This document shows, piece by piece, positions 46,361-57,600 of a DNA stretch of 64,000 nucleotides; the stretch's first letter is position 1; every line of letters starts with the position of its first letter. A model generated the notes under the pieces. The model was not told the origin of the DNA and ran no database searches. It saw only the letters and a list, made by a program, of their open reading frames with translations. This stretch comes from Alisma plantago-aquatica. Taxonomy: Eukaryota; Streptophyta; Magnoliopsida; Alismatales; Alismataceae. The stretch covers positions 1,394,244,363 to 1,394,308,362 of the forward strand of contig OY856410.1 in assembly GCA_963693085.1 (NCBI GenBank), in the 5' to 3' direction. A program made the position numbers and the translations under genes.

Positions 46361-46860
46361 ACCACTGTACAAGGGAACAATTGGGTGTGCAGATGTAGTC
46401 ATGCACCATGAGATGTGGTGTCAGCCAAAAGAATGCAATTGATACATCTGGTAGAAAGAGATTACATTTTTGTCAACAAAGAAGTGTAGTCCAATTATCA
46501 TGGTAGGAGTTATACGGTTCATAGTGGTCATTCAATGAAACACCTTTGTTGGTTGCAAAATTTAGCTAGAATAGACACAAGATGCAATATGGTTTGGTTT
46601 GGCTACTGTTACAGTTGTCAAATTAAATCAGACTACATCCTGTCACTATTCTAGCTGGATTTAGTAACAAGTGTAGGTTTTTCCTTGCTTGACCAAACTG
46701 AATCGAACAAATCATACCATGCCAAATTGAACTTCATTTCCTTGTTGACAAAAATACAATATTCTATCTACCAGCTATTTACATTGCCTTCTATAGGCCA
46801 GCACAACAACTCTTGAAGCATGACCACTCACCGTATGGTCATCTAATACTCTTGCTACAC
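46361..46860. repeat. Long imperfect inverted repeat (hairpin), arms about 250 bp
   Basis: Sequence on either side of the centre at 46610 (ACTGTTACAGT, 46605-46615) is complementary with many mismatches. Mirror pairs include 46561-46574 (TTTAGCTAGAATAG) with 46646 on (CTATTCTAGCTGGA), TTTTTGTCAACAA with TTGTTGACAAAAA (about 46475 and 46743), 46448 (CTGGTAGA) with 46774, and GTAGTCATGC (46395) with GCATGACCAC (46827). The midpoints all fall at 46610-46611. There is almost no loop. It could be a foldback MITE or an inverted duplication producing hairpin RNA. Confidence 0.8.
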
Positions 46861-47055
46861 TAGTCTATATGAGTTTGTCTTTATCAATGTACCACATGTT
46901 TATTTCACTACGTACTACAGTTAGTACTAACTCATGTATAATTGGAATGTATGTTTCCTGCTACCATCTTGAATGGTGGACATGTATTAAGATTATTCAC
47001 ACAATACTTAATTTTAAATACCATTTAGCTATATAATTTCTAGATTATCTCCATC

Positions 47056-47185
47056 ATGAATGTTTCTTTACCGACTACACATTTATTTTCCAGTTTAACA
47101 GATACAATGAATCAATTTGTATGGGATGCAGAATGTGATGCAGCCCTAGGAACAATGTTAGGTCGACAATATTACTTGCGCAAAC
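47056..47185 (+). pseudogene. Third Myb/SANT-like remnant, left part (split by element E)
   Basis: The frame from the ATG at 47056 reads MNQFVWDAECDAALGTML and QYYLRK before element E begins. The rest lies at 55754-56015. The original frame continues across the insertion once one target duplication copy is removed. Confidence 0.55.
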
Positions 47186-47525
47186 TGTTGGATAAATGGA
47201 CATCATTTAAATCCCTTTGTTTTGATTATGACAAACATTTCATCCTTGTGGATCTAACGTGCTACTTGAGTGTTGCATGAACTAGGTGGATGACACAACT
47301 TGGAAGATCTATATGCTCAAAATGCTTTAATTCATGATTGTAATCAAATGTAAAAACTTGTACAAGTATAAAATGTACAAGTACTTAGATATCATGTAAA
47401 TCAAGCGTTTAGATCTTCCCTAGACAATCACAACACTTAGATAGGTCATTCCCTACAATAGTGTCACAACTGCACACTGATACACACACTTAGTACATAG
47501 TTTAAAACATTGAAATAGAGTCATT

Positions 47526-47725
47526 CTCAGTCGACAAACTTCTCGACTGAGACACTCTCGGTCAACAATCTCCTCGACTGAGAATGACCCAAGTAGCCAT
47601 TAGACACATCAAACAAGGTAGTTGGGAGTTAGAATAGGACATTATACACTCTTTCTCCATACTGTCCCTCGGTCGACAAACACCTCGACCGACTGGGCTC
47701 TCGGTAGACAATTACTCGACCGAGA
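47526..47725. repeat. Palindrome cluster (TCGGTCGA...TCGACCGA), 5' LTR of E
   Basis: Four units at 47526-47551, 47556-47583, 47669-47692 and 47699-47725. Arms are about 8-10 bp and loops about 8 bases. The first unit has both arms changed together (CTCAGTCGA / TCGACTGAG) relative to the 3' LTR. Confidence 0.82.
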
Positions 47726-47865
47726 CTGTCTCTGTCTGCACTTTTCAGAAATAATTAACTAGCCGTTGCTAAAGAAATTAGTGGACAACTAATATCTAGT
47801 TAAGCACTAATTAAGAACCCCCTAGAAAGTGTCTAGAACGTCCTTAATCACTCATAGGCTATTCC

Positions 47866-47873
47866 TATAAATA
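47866..47873 (+). promoter_or_regulatory. TATA box of the E 5' LTR
   Basis: TATAAATA, in the context TTCCTATAAATAGGACATGC, at a place typical of the U3/R boundary in copia LTRs. It is conserved in the 3' LTR and in element F. Confidence 0.7.
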
Positions 47874-48604
47874 GGACATGCCTTAGGACACCCAATACAC
47901 ACTTGTGCAATACTTGAGCTTACATACTTCCAATTGACAATTTGTTCTTGAGAAATTGAGCAACTCTAGTACTTGCTACTCATTTACTTTGCTCCAAATT
48001 CGTGTCCTATAGGCTAGCATCTCCTACCCACTGCACTTACAATTCCATACACATTGGTTAGGAGATCAAAACGCTTGATATAGGAAATCAAGCCTTGTGC
48101 TACAAGCAATAATTGTAATTTCTATTTTCCCTTCTTGTTCTTTCTTATTGCTTGTACTCTCCTTGCTACTCCTAGGGTTGGAGGCTGCAGATTGGAGAGG
48201 GTTTGATCTTCTCGGTGGAGAAGGAGGACTTTGGACTACTTCAAGAAGGTTGTCTCAACGGGAAGCTACTTCAAGAGGAAGGCTACTTCAAGGGGGAGCT
48301 TGAAGTTAATTCAAGGAAGGTTGCTTCAAGGTTGGTGAGACTACTTCAAGGTGAAGGCTGTCCAAAGGGTGATTAAAGTGTTGTAATTTTATGTAACATC
48401 CTTGTGAGGTAATAAAATTAAATACTTTCAAAATCCCAATTGGAAACAATTGGGTAGTGGACTGACTCCTTTAGTTTTTGCTAAAGGTGGAACCACTCTA
48501 AACACCTTGCCTCCTTCTTACTATCTCAATTGTGGTTGTTTGAGTTGAATTATTATTAAAACTTTTATAAAACCCTATTCACCCCCCTCTAGTGGTTTTT
48601 CATT

Positions 48605-48617
48605 TGGTATCAGAGCG
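48605..48617 (+). promoter_or_regulatory. Primer binding site of element E
   Basis: TGGTATCAGAGCG two bases after the LTR end, initiator-Met tRNA type. Confidence 0.92.
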
Positions 48618-48650
48618 AGGCTTCAAGGAACTCTAACAAAGTCTTGAAGA

Positions 48651-50397
48651 ATGGGTGACAGGGTACTCAACAACCTCAACCTGGAAGGGACACTCGTGGC
48701 TATACCTCCACCTTTTGATGGCACTAACTACACCAACTGGAAGAGGAGGATGCAATTCTACTTCCAAGGAATTAGCTGGGATCTCTGGAGGATGGTATCA
48801 AATCCATATGAATTCCCTCAAACAGAGTATGCAAATTGGGATGCCAATACGGTAAGATCTGCCCAAATGAATGTAAAAGTTGTAAGTAAACTCTATTGTT
48901 CAATCTCAGTTGGTGAATTCAATAGAATATCAAATTGTGAAACAACATATGAAATATGGCATAGACTCTCCATAACCTCTGAAGGAACTGTTCAAGTTAA
49001 GAATTCTAAAATCGGAATGCTTAAGCAAAAATTTGAACAGTTTCGTATGGATCAAAATGAGTCTATCAGTGAAATGTATGCAAAATTTTCTTCTATTGTG
49101 AATGGTTTAAATGCTCTAGGTAAAGTGATCAGTGAAGAAGATCAAGTGTCAAAAATTCTTAGGTCTCTTCCTCCCAAGTACAAGCCCAAGGTGACTGCTA
49201 TTGAAGAAGCAAATGATCTCACCCGACTAAGGATGGAGCAACTCATTGGCAACTTAGAAGCACATGAGGCAACCTTGGAGGAAGAGGAACGATGAGAGCA
49301 TGAACTTCAACAAGGAAGAAAGAAATATATGGCTCTAAAGCTTCAAAGATCATCACGTAAGAAAGTGATGAAATAAGTGATGGAGAAGGAGAAGAAGCCC
49401 TAATTGTTAATAGTAAAAAATATCGAAGATTTAGATCTAACAAAGTTGTTGGTTCTTCTTCTTCCCCTCCTAGGTGTTTTGAATGTGTAAAGAAAGGACA
49501 TCTCAAAAATTAATGTCCTAAAGCAAAGAAAGGAAAGAAAATCTCATCTAAGAAGAAGGGAGAAAAAGCTTATAAAGCTGCATGGGATGAGTCAAGTGAT
49601 AGTGAAAGTGGAGAAGAGAATGTGGAGTGTCTCATGGCAAAATAAGATGATAGTGACGATTCTCAAGAGGTAAGCCTTCTTGATTTGCCAAAAGAAGATC
49701 TAATTGTTAGTCTACAAGATACTCATTACAAATATGTTGACTACAAAAAGAAACTAAAGAAGGTTACTAAAACTAATGAGGATCTATATGCTAGATTGAA
49801 TAATATTTCTTTTGAAAAGGACAATATTGCTTCTGAAAATTTGACTTTGAAATCATCTTTAAACGACTGCAATATGAAGTTACTTACTTTAGAAACAAAT
49901 CATGATCTTCTTTCTCAAGAAAAGGTTGATTTGCTTGCAAAACTAAACAATTTTCAGACCCAACCTATTTTATGTAATCAATTAGATTATGATACTGTTG
50001 TTAAGGAAAAAACTATTTATTATATAATCTAGATCAAGCAAGGATATATATCAATAAGAAGATGGATGAGATTATAAATATACATAGAGAAATTAATGGT
50101 TTAAGGGGCAATGATGTTCTTGATAATATTCTGAAATATTCTTCTAGTTACAATGGAATAAGAGGTTTAGGATATGTTCCAAAAGAAAAATCCTATCAAC
50201 CTAAACCTAGAAGAGCTCAAGCATCCAAGACCAAGATCATGTTTGTACCCAAGAACACAATTCCAAATCCTAGAAAGAGAAATGAAATTGACTCTATTTC
50301 TTGTCATTATCGCCTGCGTCTTGGACATTACTCCTTTTCATGCCCTTATAAGAAGAAGGATTCTGAGTTAGTTTGGGTTCCCAAACCTCAAAAATAG
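48651..50397 (+). pseudogene. gag: Element E gag
   Basis: Starts at the ATG 34 bases after the PBS. Residues 15-210 form a copia capsid region: PPPFDGTNYTNWKRRMQFYF, ISNCETTYEIWHRL, SKIGMLKQKFEQFRM, ISEMYAKFSSIVNGL, ILRSLPPKYKPKVTAIEEA, LRMEQLIGNLEAHEATL. A stop at 49293 and a frame change near 49370 follow. The zinc knuckle at 49475 (CFECVKKGHLKN, then a stop, then CP) is interrupted by a stop codon. Next comes an acidic Ser-rich stretch and a coiled coil (49685-50032, stop). A second finger-like segment (CHYRLRLGHYSFSC, about 50307) is followed by WVPKPQK and a stop at 50395. This long gag with two Cys/His motifs is usual for Sireviruses. Confidence 0.85.
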
Positions 50398-50543
50398 AAG
50401 ACTTGAATGTAATTTAGTTGAGATATGATCTAATACTTGTTTTGAACATCTAAATGTCTTATCTCAACTAAGCAGATAGCTTCATGTATTGTTTTAAATT
50501 CATATATGATATAAACAAATTGCTGAAACAAACAAAAACATTG

Positions 50544-50816
50544 TCGGTCGATAAATAGTTCGACCGAGACATTATCGGTCGAGAAAATATTCGACCGAGA
50601 GAATGCCTATGACAAATCAAGATCTACAACAGAATTTATAGTGAAAACAAAAACTATTTCGGTCAAAAAATTATCGATCGGAGCAAAAATCGGTCGAAAA
50701 ATGGTCGACCAAGCGGATTTCTATTTTTGTTCAGTTTTAACCTATAAAGCAACAACTTTCTCGATCGACAAATTGGTCGACCGAGACATCTGTCGGTCGA
50801 ACTATTTGTCGACCGA
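50544..50816. repeat. Palindrome cluster between gag and pol of E
   Basis: About six units with the 8-8-8 layout, for example TCGGTCGA, TAAATAGT, TCGACCGA at 50544. Some arms are mutated. It is the same motif as in the LTRs but here internal, within a non-coding gap of about 500 bp that separates two WVPK-encoding stretches. Confidence 0.78.
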
Positions 50817-50867
50817 ATGAAGTTCTGCTCAGTTTACTTTGTTAAAACATGCTCAGTTTGTTATTAA

Positions 50868-53800
50868 ATGTACCTAACCATAATGGACCATCACATGGGT
50901 ACCAAAACCTATATTTTATTGCAGGATTGGGTAGTCGATAGTGGATGTTCCAAACACATGACCGGGAACATGGATGCATTTCAAACTTTTGAGGAAAAGA
51001 AAAGCAGAACAGTCACTTTTGGAGACAATGGTAAAGGTAAAATTGTTGGAATAGGTAATATTGGTACAAACCTTGAAATAAAGAATGTTTTACTTGTCGA
51101 TGGTTTGCACCATAATTTAATAAGTGTTAGTCAATTATGTGATAGTGGATATAATGTTTTATTCAACAAAAATTGCTGCAAGTTACTAATAGAAAATACT
51201 ACAAATGTTGTTTATGAAGGAAAAAGAGTTGGAAATCTGTATATCCTTAGACCCAACTCTATGCAATATGTAGTTGGAAAATGCTTACTTGCAAAAGAAA
51301 ATTCTTTACAACTATGACATAGAAAATTAGGTCATGCTAGTTCATATGTTATCAAAAAGCTAGTTAAATATGATCTTATTCATCGTTTGCCTAAGTTATC
51401 TTTTGATCAATCTGAAAATTGTGAATCATGTACTTTGTGTAAACAAACTAAAACTTCTTTTAAACCCAAAAACATGCTTAGCACCAGTAGATCACTAGAA
51501 CTTATTCATATGGATTTTTTCAGACGTATGAGGACATAATCTATTGGTGGGAAAAGATATTGCTTTGTTATTGTTGATGATTACAGTACATTTTCTTGCA
51601 AATAAAGATGATACTATTCAAGTTTTCATACAATTTTGTTCCAAGATTGAAAATATACTACAAAACAAGATATGCACAATTCGGAGTGATCATGGTGGAG
51701 AATTTGAGAATCATCTATTTGAAGAATTTTGCACATCTCAAGGCTACACTCACAATTTTTCTGCTCCACGCACTCCACAACAAAATGGCATAGTTGAAAG
51801 GAAAAATCGATCATGACAAGAAATGGCTAGGACTATGATGCTTGAACATAGTACAACTAAAACATTTTGGGATGAAGCGGTAAACACAGCTTGCTATGTG
51901 CTAAATAGAGTAACCGTACACTCTTATTTGAAGAAAACACCATATGAAATCATGTATACTAAGAAACCAAGGGTTGACTATTTTCATACTTTCGGCTCAA
52001 CTTGCTATATCTTGAACACAAAAGATGATAGAGAAAAGTTTGACTCTAAATCACAAAAGGCCTTTTTCTTGGGATATTCAACCTCTAGTAAAGCATTTCA
52101 AGTTTATAACACTATCTCTAGAAAAGTTGAAGAATCCATTCACATTACTTTTCATGAAGAACTAAAAACTAAAAATTATGATGTAGTTGATATTATTCAT
52201 CAAGTAGAAAATCTAACCATATCAACTAAAAATGATCAACAAGTTGAGACACAACAACCCATTCCTAGACTCATTAAGGATCATCCTCAAGAACTAATCA
52301 TTGGAAATACTAATGATAAAGTCAAAACCCATTCATCTTTTAGAGATGTTGCAAATATGGCATTTGTTTCTATAATTGAACCTAAGAAGGTGACTGAAGC
52401 TCTAAAAGATGACTATTGGATAATGGCAATGCAAGAAGAATTAAACCAATTCACTATGTATGGGACTTAGTTACTAAACCATAAGATAAAACCATTATTG
52501 GAACTAAGTGGGTTCTTAGGAATAAGTTAAATGAAGCCGGGGAAGTAGTAAGAAATAAAGCTAGGTTGGTAGAACAAGGGTATAATCAACAAGAAGGAAT
52601 AGACTTTGATAAAACTTATGCACCAGTAGCAAGACTTGAAGCCATTAGAATGCTACTAGCCATAGCAGCCCACAAAAACATCAAACTGTTCCAAATGGAT
52701 GTCAAAAGTGCATTTCTAAATGGAATAATACAAGAAGAAGTATATGTTGCCCAAATACCTGGTTTTGAAATACCGGAAAAAGGTGACTATGTATACAAAC
52801 TTAAGAAAGCACTTTATGGTTTAAAATAAGCACCTAGAAATTGGTATGAAAGGCTCAAGAACTATCTCTTTGATAACAATTTTTTCATTAGAAATTCAGA
52901 TTCTACTTTATTTTTCAAAACATATGAATCTGACTTTCTAGTAGTTCAAATTTATGTTGATGATATTATCTTTGGTGCATCAAATGAATCTTTATGCAAA
53001 CAATTTAGTGATATTATGCAAAAGGAATTTGAAATGAGTCTCATGGGAGAACTAACTTTCTTTCTTGGTTTTCAAATAAAGCAAATGCTCGCTGGGATTT
53101 TTATAAGCCAAGAGAAGTATACCGATGAACTTTTAAAATGTTTTGGGATGGAACATTGCAAACATGCTACCACTCCAATGGCTACCTCTACTAAAATGGA
53201 TAAGGATGAAAATGGGGAACCTATTGATGATTCCTTATATAGATCTATAATTGGTAGCTTGCTCTACTTAACCGCTTCTTGACCGGACATCATGTTTTCT
53301 GTTGGTCTTTGTGCTCGATTTCAATCACAACCTATGCAAACCCATTTTCAAGTCGTCAAACAGATTTTAAGATATTTAGCCGACACTACAAGTTATGTTC
53401 TATGGTATCCTAAAGGACAATCTTTGGACTTTAAAGCTTATACCGTTGCCGATTACGCTGGTTGTCAAATTGATCAAAAGAGTACAAGCGGTAGTTGTTT
53501 CTTGTTAGGAAGAGCCTTAGTATCTTGGTTTAGCAAGAAACAAAACATGGTTGCCCTCTCTACAACTGAAGCTGAATATATGGCAGTCGGATCTTGTTGT
53601 GCTCAAGTGCTTTATATGCAACAAGTTTTAAACGATTATGGCTTTACTTTTTCATCCATGCCTATCTTTTGTGACAATACAAGTGCTATAAACTTAGCAC
53701 ATAATCCTATTTTACACAGCCGTGCCAAACATATTGAAATCCATCATCATTTTATAAGGGATCATATCTCTAAAAATCATGTATCCCTTCATCATGTTGA

Positions 53801-53924
53801 TACGGAAGATCAATTGGCTGATATTTTCACAAAATCGCTTCCATTAGATCAATTCAATAAAATAAGAAAGCAACTACTCATTACTCCCTTAGAAGATGTT
53901 TTCTTTGACATTTGTGCTTCTTAA
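50868..53924 (+). pseudogene. pol: Element E pol: protease, integrase, RT, RNase H
   Basis: Protease at about 50925 (WVVDSGCSKHMTG). GAG-pre-integrase zinc region at 51318 (HRKLGHAS, later CESCTLCKQTK). Integrase core with Asp in LIHMDFF, Asp in IRSDHGGEFEN (about 51690) and Glu in NGIVERKNR (about 51800). RT with [13 protein letters not shown] and [12 protein letters not shown] (about 52695) and the catalytic YVDD (about 52953). RNase H at 53440-53800 (YAGCQIDQKSTSGSCFLLG, STTEAEYMA), ending LADIFTKSLPLDQF. Disruptions: stop after RRMRT (about 51537), a small deletion/frameshift after VIVDDYS, and stops at 51815, 52468, 52827 (where Gln is usual) and 53280 (where Arg is usual). Confidence 0.9.
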
Positions 53925-54335
53925 ACCGGATGGTTTTTAATCCTTCCATTTTGGCTTCAAATGGACATCTTTTCAAATGATTTGATGGTTATCTTTTTAA
54001 GGGGGGAACAAATTAAGGGGGAGTTTTTAACACTTGATTTTAACGGATATCTTTTTGAAATGATAAAGGGGGAGAAATAATGTAAATCTTAAATAGTTGT
54101 AACTCTTAAAAACTCAATCAATGGGTTTCATAGTCTCTTGGATTTACATTAAAAGTTGCTATATTCCCTAAGAATTGGATTTTATGCTCCATAATTCTTT
54201 GGGAATAATAAGCACACATTTCATAAACAAGAGAAGGAATTCACAAAGTAAATCTCAGGTATGAAACTCAACTCATTTTAAAGACTGGTTGATTTATATT
54301 TTAGAAATGTTTGTCATCTTCAAAAAGGGGGAGAT
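53925..54335 (+). promoter_or_regulatory. 3' non-coding region of E with repeated polypurine tracts
   Basis: No frame after pol, so no env-like gene. Purine tracts at about 54000 (AAGGGGGGAACAAATTAAGG then GGGAG), at 54066 (AAAGGGGGAGAAA) and at 54323-54335 (AAAAAGGGGGAGAT, the functional one beside the LTR). Multiplied tracts have been described for Sireviruses. Confidence 0.8.
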
Positions 54336-55748
54336 TGTTGGCTAAATGGACATCATTTAAATCCCTTTGTTTTGATTATGAAAAACATTTCATCCTTGTG
54401 GATCTATGATGCTACTTGAGTGTTGCAGGAACTAGGTGGATGACACAACTTGGAAGAGCTATATGCTCAAAATGCTTTAATTCATGATTGTAATCAAATG
54501 TAAAAACTTGTACAAGTATATAATGTACAAGTACTTAGATATCATGTAAGTCAAGCATTTAGATCTTCCCTAGCCAATCACAACACTTAAATAGGTCATT
54601 CCCTACAATAGTGTCACAACTGCACACTGATACACACACTTAGTACATAGTTTAAAATATTGAAACAGAGTCATTCTCGGTCGACAAACTTCTCGACCGA
54701 GACACTCTCAGTTGACAATCTCCTCGACTGAGAATGACCCAAGTAGCCATTAGACACAGCAGACAAGGTAGTTGGGAGTTGGAATAGAATGTTATACACT
54801 CTTTCTCCATACTATCCCTCGGTCGAAAAACACCTCGACCGACTGGGCTCTCGGTCGACAATTACTCGACCGAGACTGTCTCTGTCTGCACTTTTCAGAA
54901 ATAATTAACTAGCCGTTGCTAAAGCAATTAGTGGACAACTAATATCTAGTTAAGCACTAAGAATCCCCAAGAAAGTGTCTTGAACATCCTTAAGCACTCA
55001 TAGGCTATTCCTATAAATAGGACATGCCTTAGAACACCCAATACACACTTGTGAAATACTTGAGATTACATACTTCCAATTGACAATCTGTTCTTGAGAA
55101 ATTGAACAACTCTAGTACTTGCTACTCATTTCCTTTGCTCCAAATTCGTGTCCTATAGACTAGCATCTCCTACCCACTGCACTTACAATTCCATACACAT
55201 TGGTTAGGAGATCAAAATTCTTGATATAGGAAATCAAGCCTTGTGCTACAAGCGGTAATTGTAATTTCTATTTTCCCTTCTTGTTCTTTCTTATTGCTTG
55301 TACTCTCCTTTCTACTCCTAGGGTTGGAGGATGCAGATTGGAGAGGGTTTGATCTTCTCAGTGGAGAAGGAGGACTTTGGACTATTTCAAGAAGGTTATC
55401 TCAACGGGAAGCTACTTCAAGAGGAAGGCTACTTCAAGGGGGAGCTTGAAGTTAATTCAAGGAAGGCTGCTTCAAGGTTGGTGAGACTACTTCAAGGTGA
55501 AGGCTGTCCAAAGGGTGATGAAAGTGTTGTAATTTTATGTAACATCCTTGTGAGGTAATAAAATTAAATACTTTCAAAATCCCAATTGGAAACAATTGGG
55601 TAGTGGACTGACTCCTTTAATTTTTGCTAAAGGTGGAACCACTCTAAACGCCTTGCCTCCTTCTTACTATATCAATTGTGGTTGTTTGAGTTGAATTATT
55701 ATTAAAACTTTTATAAAACCCTATTCACCCCCCTCTAGTGGTTTTTCA
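54336..55748 (+). repeat. 3' LTR of element E
   Basis: 1413 bp, collinear with the 5' LTR. Palindrome cluster 54675-54875, TATA box 55012-55019. It ends TTTTTCA followed by the target duplication CAAAC. Confidence 0.92.
54675..54875. repeat. Palindrome cluster, 3' LTR of E
   Basis: Four units. The first (54675-54702) has 10-bp arms TCTCGGTCGA and TCGACCGAGA around CAAACTTC. The last is at 54849-54875. Confidence 0.82.
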
Positions 55749-55753
55749 CAAAC

Positions 55754-56015
55754 TACGTGGCCCTTCTACACGGTAGGGTTGGCGTGATGCCATAGTGGAG
55801 TTCCATGAGATAACTGGAAGAAATGATATTAGTATGGGTGTGTTTAAAGCGAGATGGAAAATTTTAAAAATTGTAGATGCAGTTCCAAAAACTTTCTAGA
55901 CTAGCCCGCGACACCAGGACTACAACAAGATCCAGTTCACCAACAAGACACATCTCATCTTGCACAATACATACAGAAGATACATGCAGAGTACTTGAGG
56001 ATGTTGGTAGAAATT
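55754..56015 (+). pseudogene. Third Myb/SANT-like remnant, right part
   Basis: Continues the frame of 47056-47185 after removing E and one copy of CAAAC: GWRDAIVEFHEITGRN, then VFKARWKILK, with a stop at about 55774-55780 before GWRD and another near 55897. The last part reads HLILHNTYRRYMQ. Confidence 0.55.
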
Positions 56016-56388
56016 GAATAACTTAGTACAATGAATGCCAATTTGTATTTGTTTGACTATGTTTACTTTGTTTGCAGTTAACTACGCAGAAAATATGTTA
56101 TGTATTCGTATGAAATAATTATTTCTCAGTCATAAATACAAAATAACCCATGTTGTCGTCTGTTGTTAGTACTTACATTTATATTACTTTTCTCAACATT
56201 ATTTTATATTGTTGTAGGCATAACATCTAAATTATATTCAAATGTCAGACATGTTGTTGTAATAACCCATGTTGTTATCCGTTATTAGTACTTACATTTA
56301 CATTACTTTTTCTCAATATTATTTTAAATTGTTGTAGGCTTAACATCTAAATTGTTGAGACTCTCTCCAACCACAACACCCTAGGACC
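56016..56388. other. Spacer with a tandem duplication
   Basis: Two copies of about 120-130 bp (about 56145 and 56265: AATAACCCATGTTGT, then TTAGTACTTACATTTA, then TTGTTGTAGGC). Part of the unit also occurs at 45100-45140, tying this region to the earlier block. Confidence 0.6.
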
Positions 56389-56924
56389 ATGGCCTGGGCC
56401 TCTACCCCAATGTTACTATTCCATTTTGAAGAACAATTGGACATCATCCTAGATAATTGTTCCGTAGCACAACTCACTATACCTACATTGACGTTATCTA
56501 AACGGAAGACGCTACAAGGCTGGTGAAGTGTATCTAAATTTTAGAAATTCAACATCTGTTATCGAGGTTAAGTACAATGTTGTTAGAAATCTTATATCCA
56601 CATTCGGTTGGTGCGAGTGGGTTATGAAGATGCTATTGGGCTGTAGTGACAAGCTTTTTCTTCATTCGGTTGACCATAATACCATCAATGTTTGGATAAC
56701 CAACATCAACAACGAGACACCCGATCATCTCAAATGATTTCAGTACTCGATAGAGGATAGCGAACATTTTGATGAATCCGATGATGAGAACACATCCGAC
56801 AATTGCTGCAAAGTCCTTTTTATTCCTTTTGGCACCATAGAATTCCCTATCACAATCAGTTCAGATTCGTCTAAAGACAACGACGAGCTCCGCGACACAA
56901 CAACATCAACTAAAAACCAAGGTA
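56389..56924 (+). pseudogene. Fourth Myb/SANT-like remnant with acidic tail
   Basis: From the ATG at 56389: LLFHFEEQLDIILDNCSVAQ and on to a stop at 56524. After a one-base frame change, 56528-56734 reads VIEVKYNVVRNLISTFGWCE; after a stop at 56735 comes YSIEDSEHFDESDDEN. A possible splice donor CAAGGTAGGT lies at about 56924. The layout (an initial EEQLDIILD, then NFRNST and KYNVVRNL) suggests another diverged Myb/SANT-like gene, but the match is weak. Confidence 0.4.
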
Positions 56925-57600
56925 GGTTCAAGCAACAAATTTACTTTCCAGTCTCATTTGACAACAACACCGTTGCATGTTCATAGCTATGTCATTTTCA
57001 TTCATCCCTTGTGGTATTCGTAGAGTGGTTACAATATTTTGTATTTGTATTACGAAAACAAACTAACCACGACTTAAGTAAGCCTAAATTTTATAATATT
57101 AAAGTTAATTTCTATTGTGTAACCAATATAATATAATTAGTTAATTTCTGAATACCTTACCAATGACTAAATCACAACAACACAACTACAACCTTAGGCG
57201 GTGAAGCAGACGAATGAAATTGTAACATTGTTGCTCCAACTTGTATTTGTTTATGATTTCTTGACAACATTTTGTTGTAAAACTTATGGCCATCATTTCA
57301 TCAAAGTTGTACTTACTTATTCTATTTAGAAGTCTAACATCGCGTTCAAACTTACCTATCTAAGTTTGCTTGCCAACTTTAACTTGTACAAACTGTTGTC
57401 ATATGTACTTTGCTATTTTGATTATTTGCTCTTACTTATATTTATTTTAAAAATTTAGATGTTGACATCACGTTCAAAGTCACGACCAAAGTTTGAAAAG
57501 ATATTGATGTACCCGTCAAAGATACACAAATATGTTGAAGAATAATTGTCTGTAAAAAATATGTTGGAAGCATGCACACCAAGGGGAGCATGCACAACAG
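56925..57600. other. Spacer, probably decayed introns of the Myb/SANT-like gene
   Basis: AT-rich. It contains CTACAACCTTAGGCGGTGAA at about 57184, similar to the end of the remnant at 45317-45691. No intact gene. Confidence 0.4.

Larger units (their letters stand above)
47186..48602 (+). repeat. 5' LTR of element E
   Basis: 1417 bp, TGTTGG...TTTTCA. It contains the palindrome cluster 47526-47725, a TATA box at 47866 and a tract of CTACTTCAAGG-type repeats at 48230-48350. Confidence 0.92.
47186..55748 (+). mobile_element. Element E: Sirevirus-like Ty1/copia retrotransposon, complete but decayed
   Basis: LTRs 47186-48602 and 54336-55748, target duplication CAAAC (47181-47185 and 55749-55753), PBS, gag, pol in the copia order protease-integrase-RT-RNase H, and polypurine tract. 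Large gag with coiled-coil regions, repeated GGGGGAG tracts before the 3' LTR, and palindromic motifs in the LTR point to the Sirevirus (SIRE/Maximus) clade. The LTRs are about 96-97% alike by eye. Several stops and frameshifts make it inactive. Confidence 0.92.

Noticed and set aside
48097..48303. Small protein with a hydrophobic N-terminus in LTR E (also 55243-55449)
   Set aside because: It lies within the LTR, overlaps the CTACTTCAAGG repeats, and is shared only because the LTRs are copies.
53925..54335. env-like gene of the Sirevirus type after pol
   Set aside because: Only about 400 bp with stops in all frames. No membrane or envelope-like frame is present.
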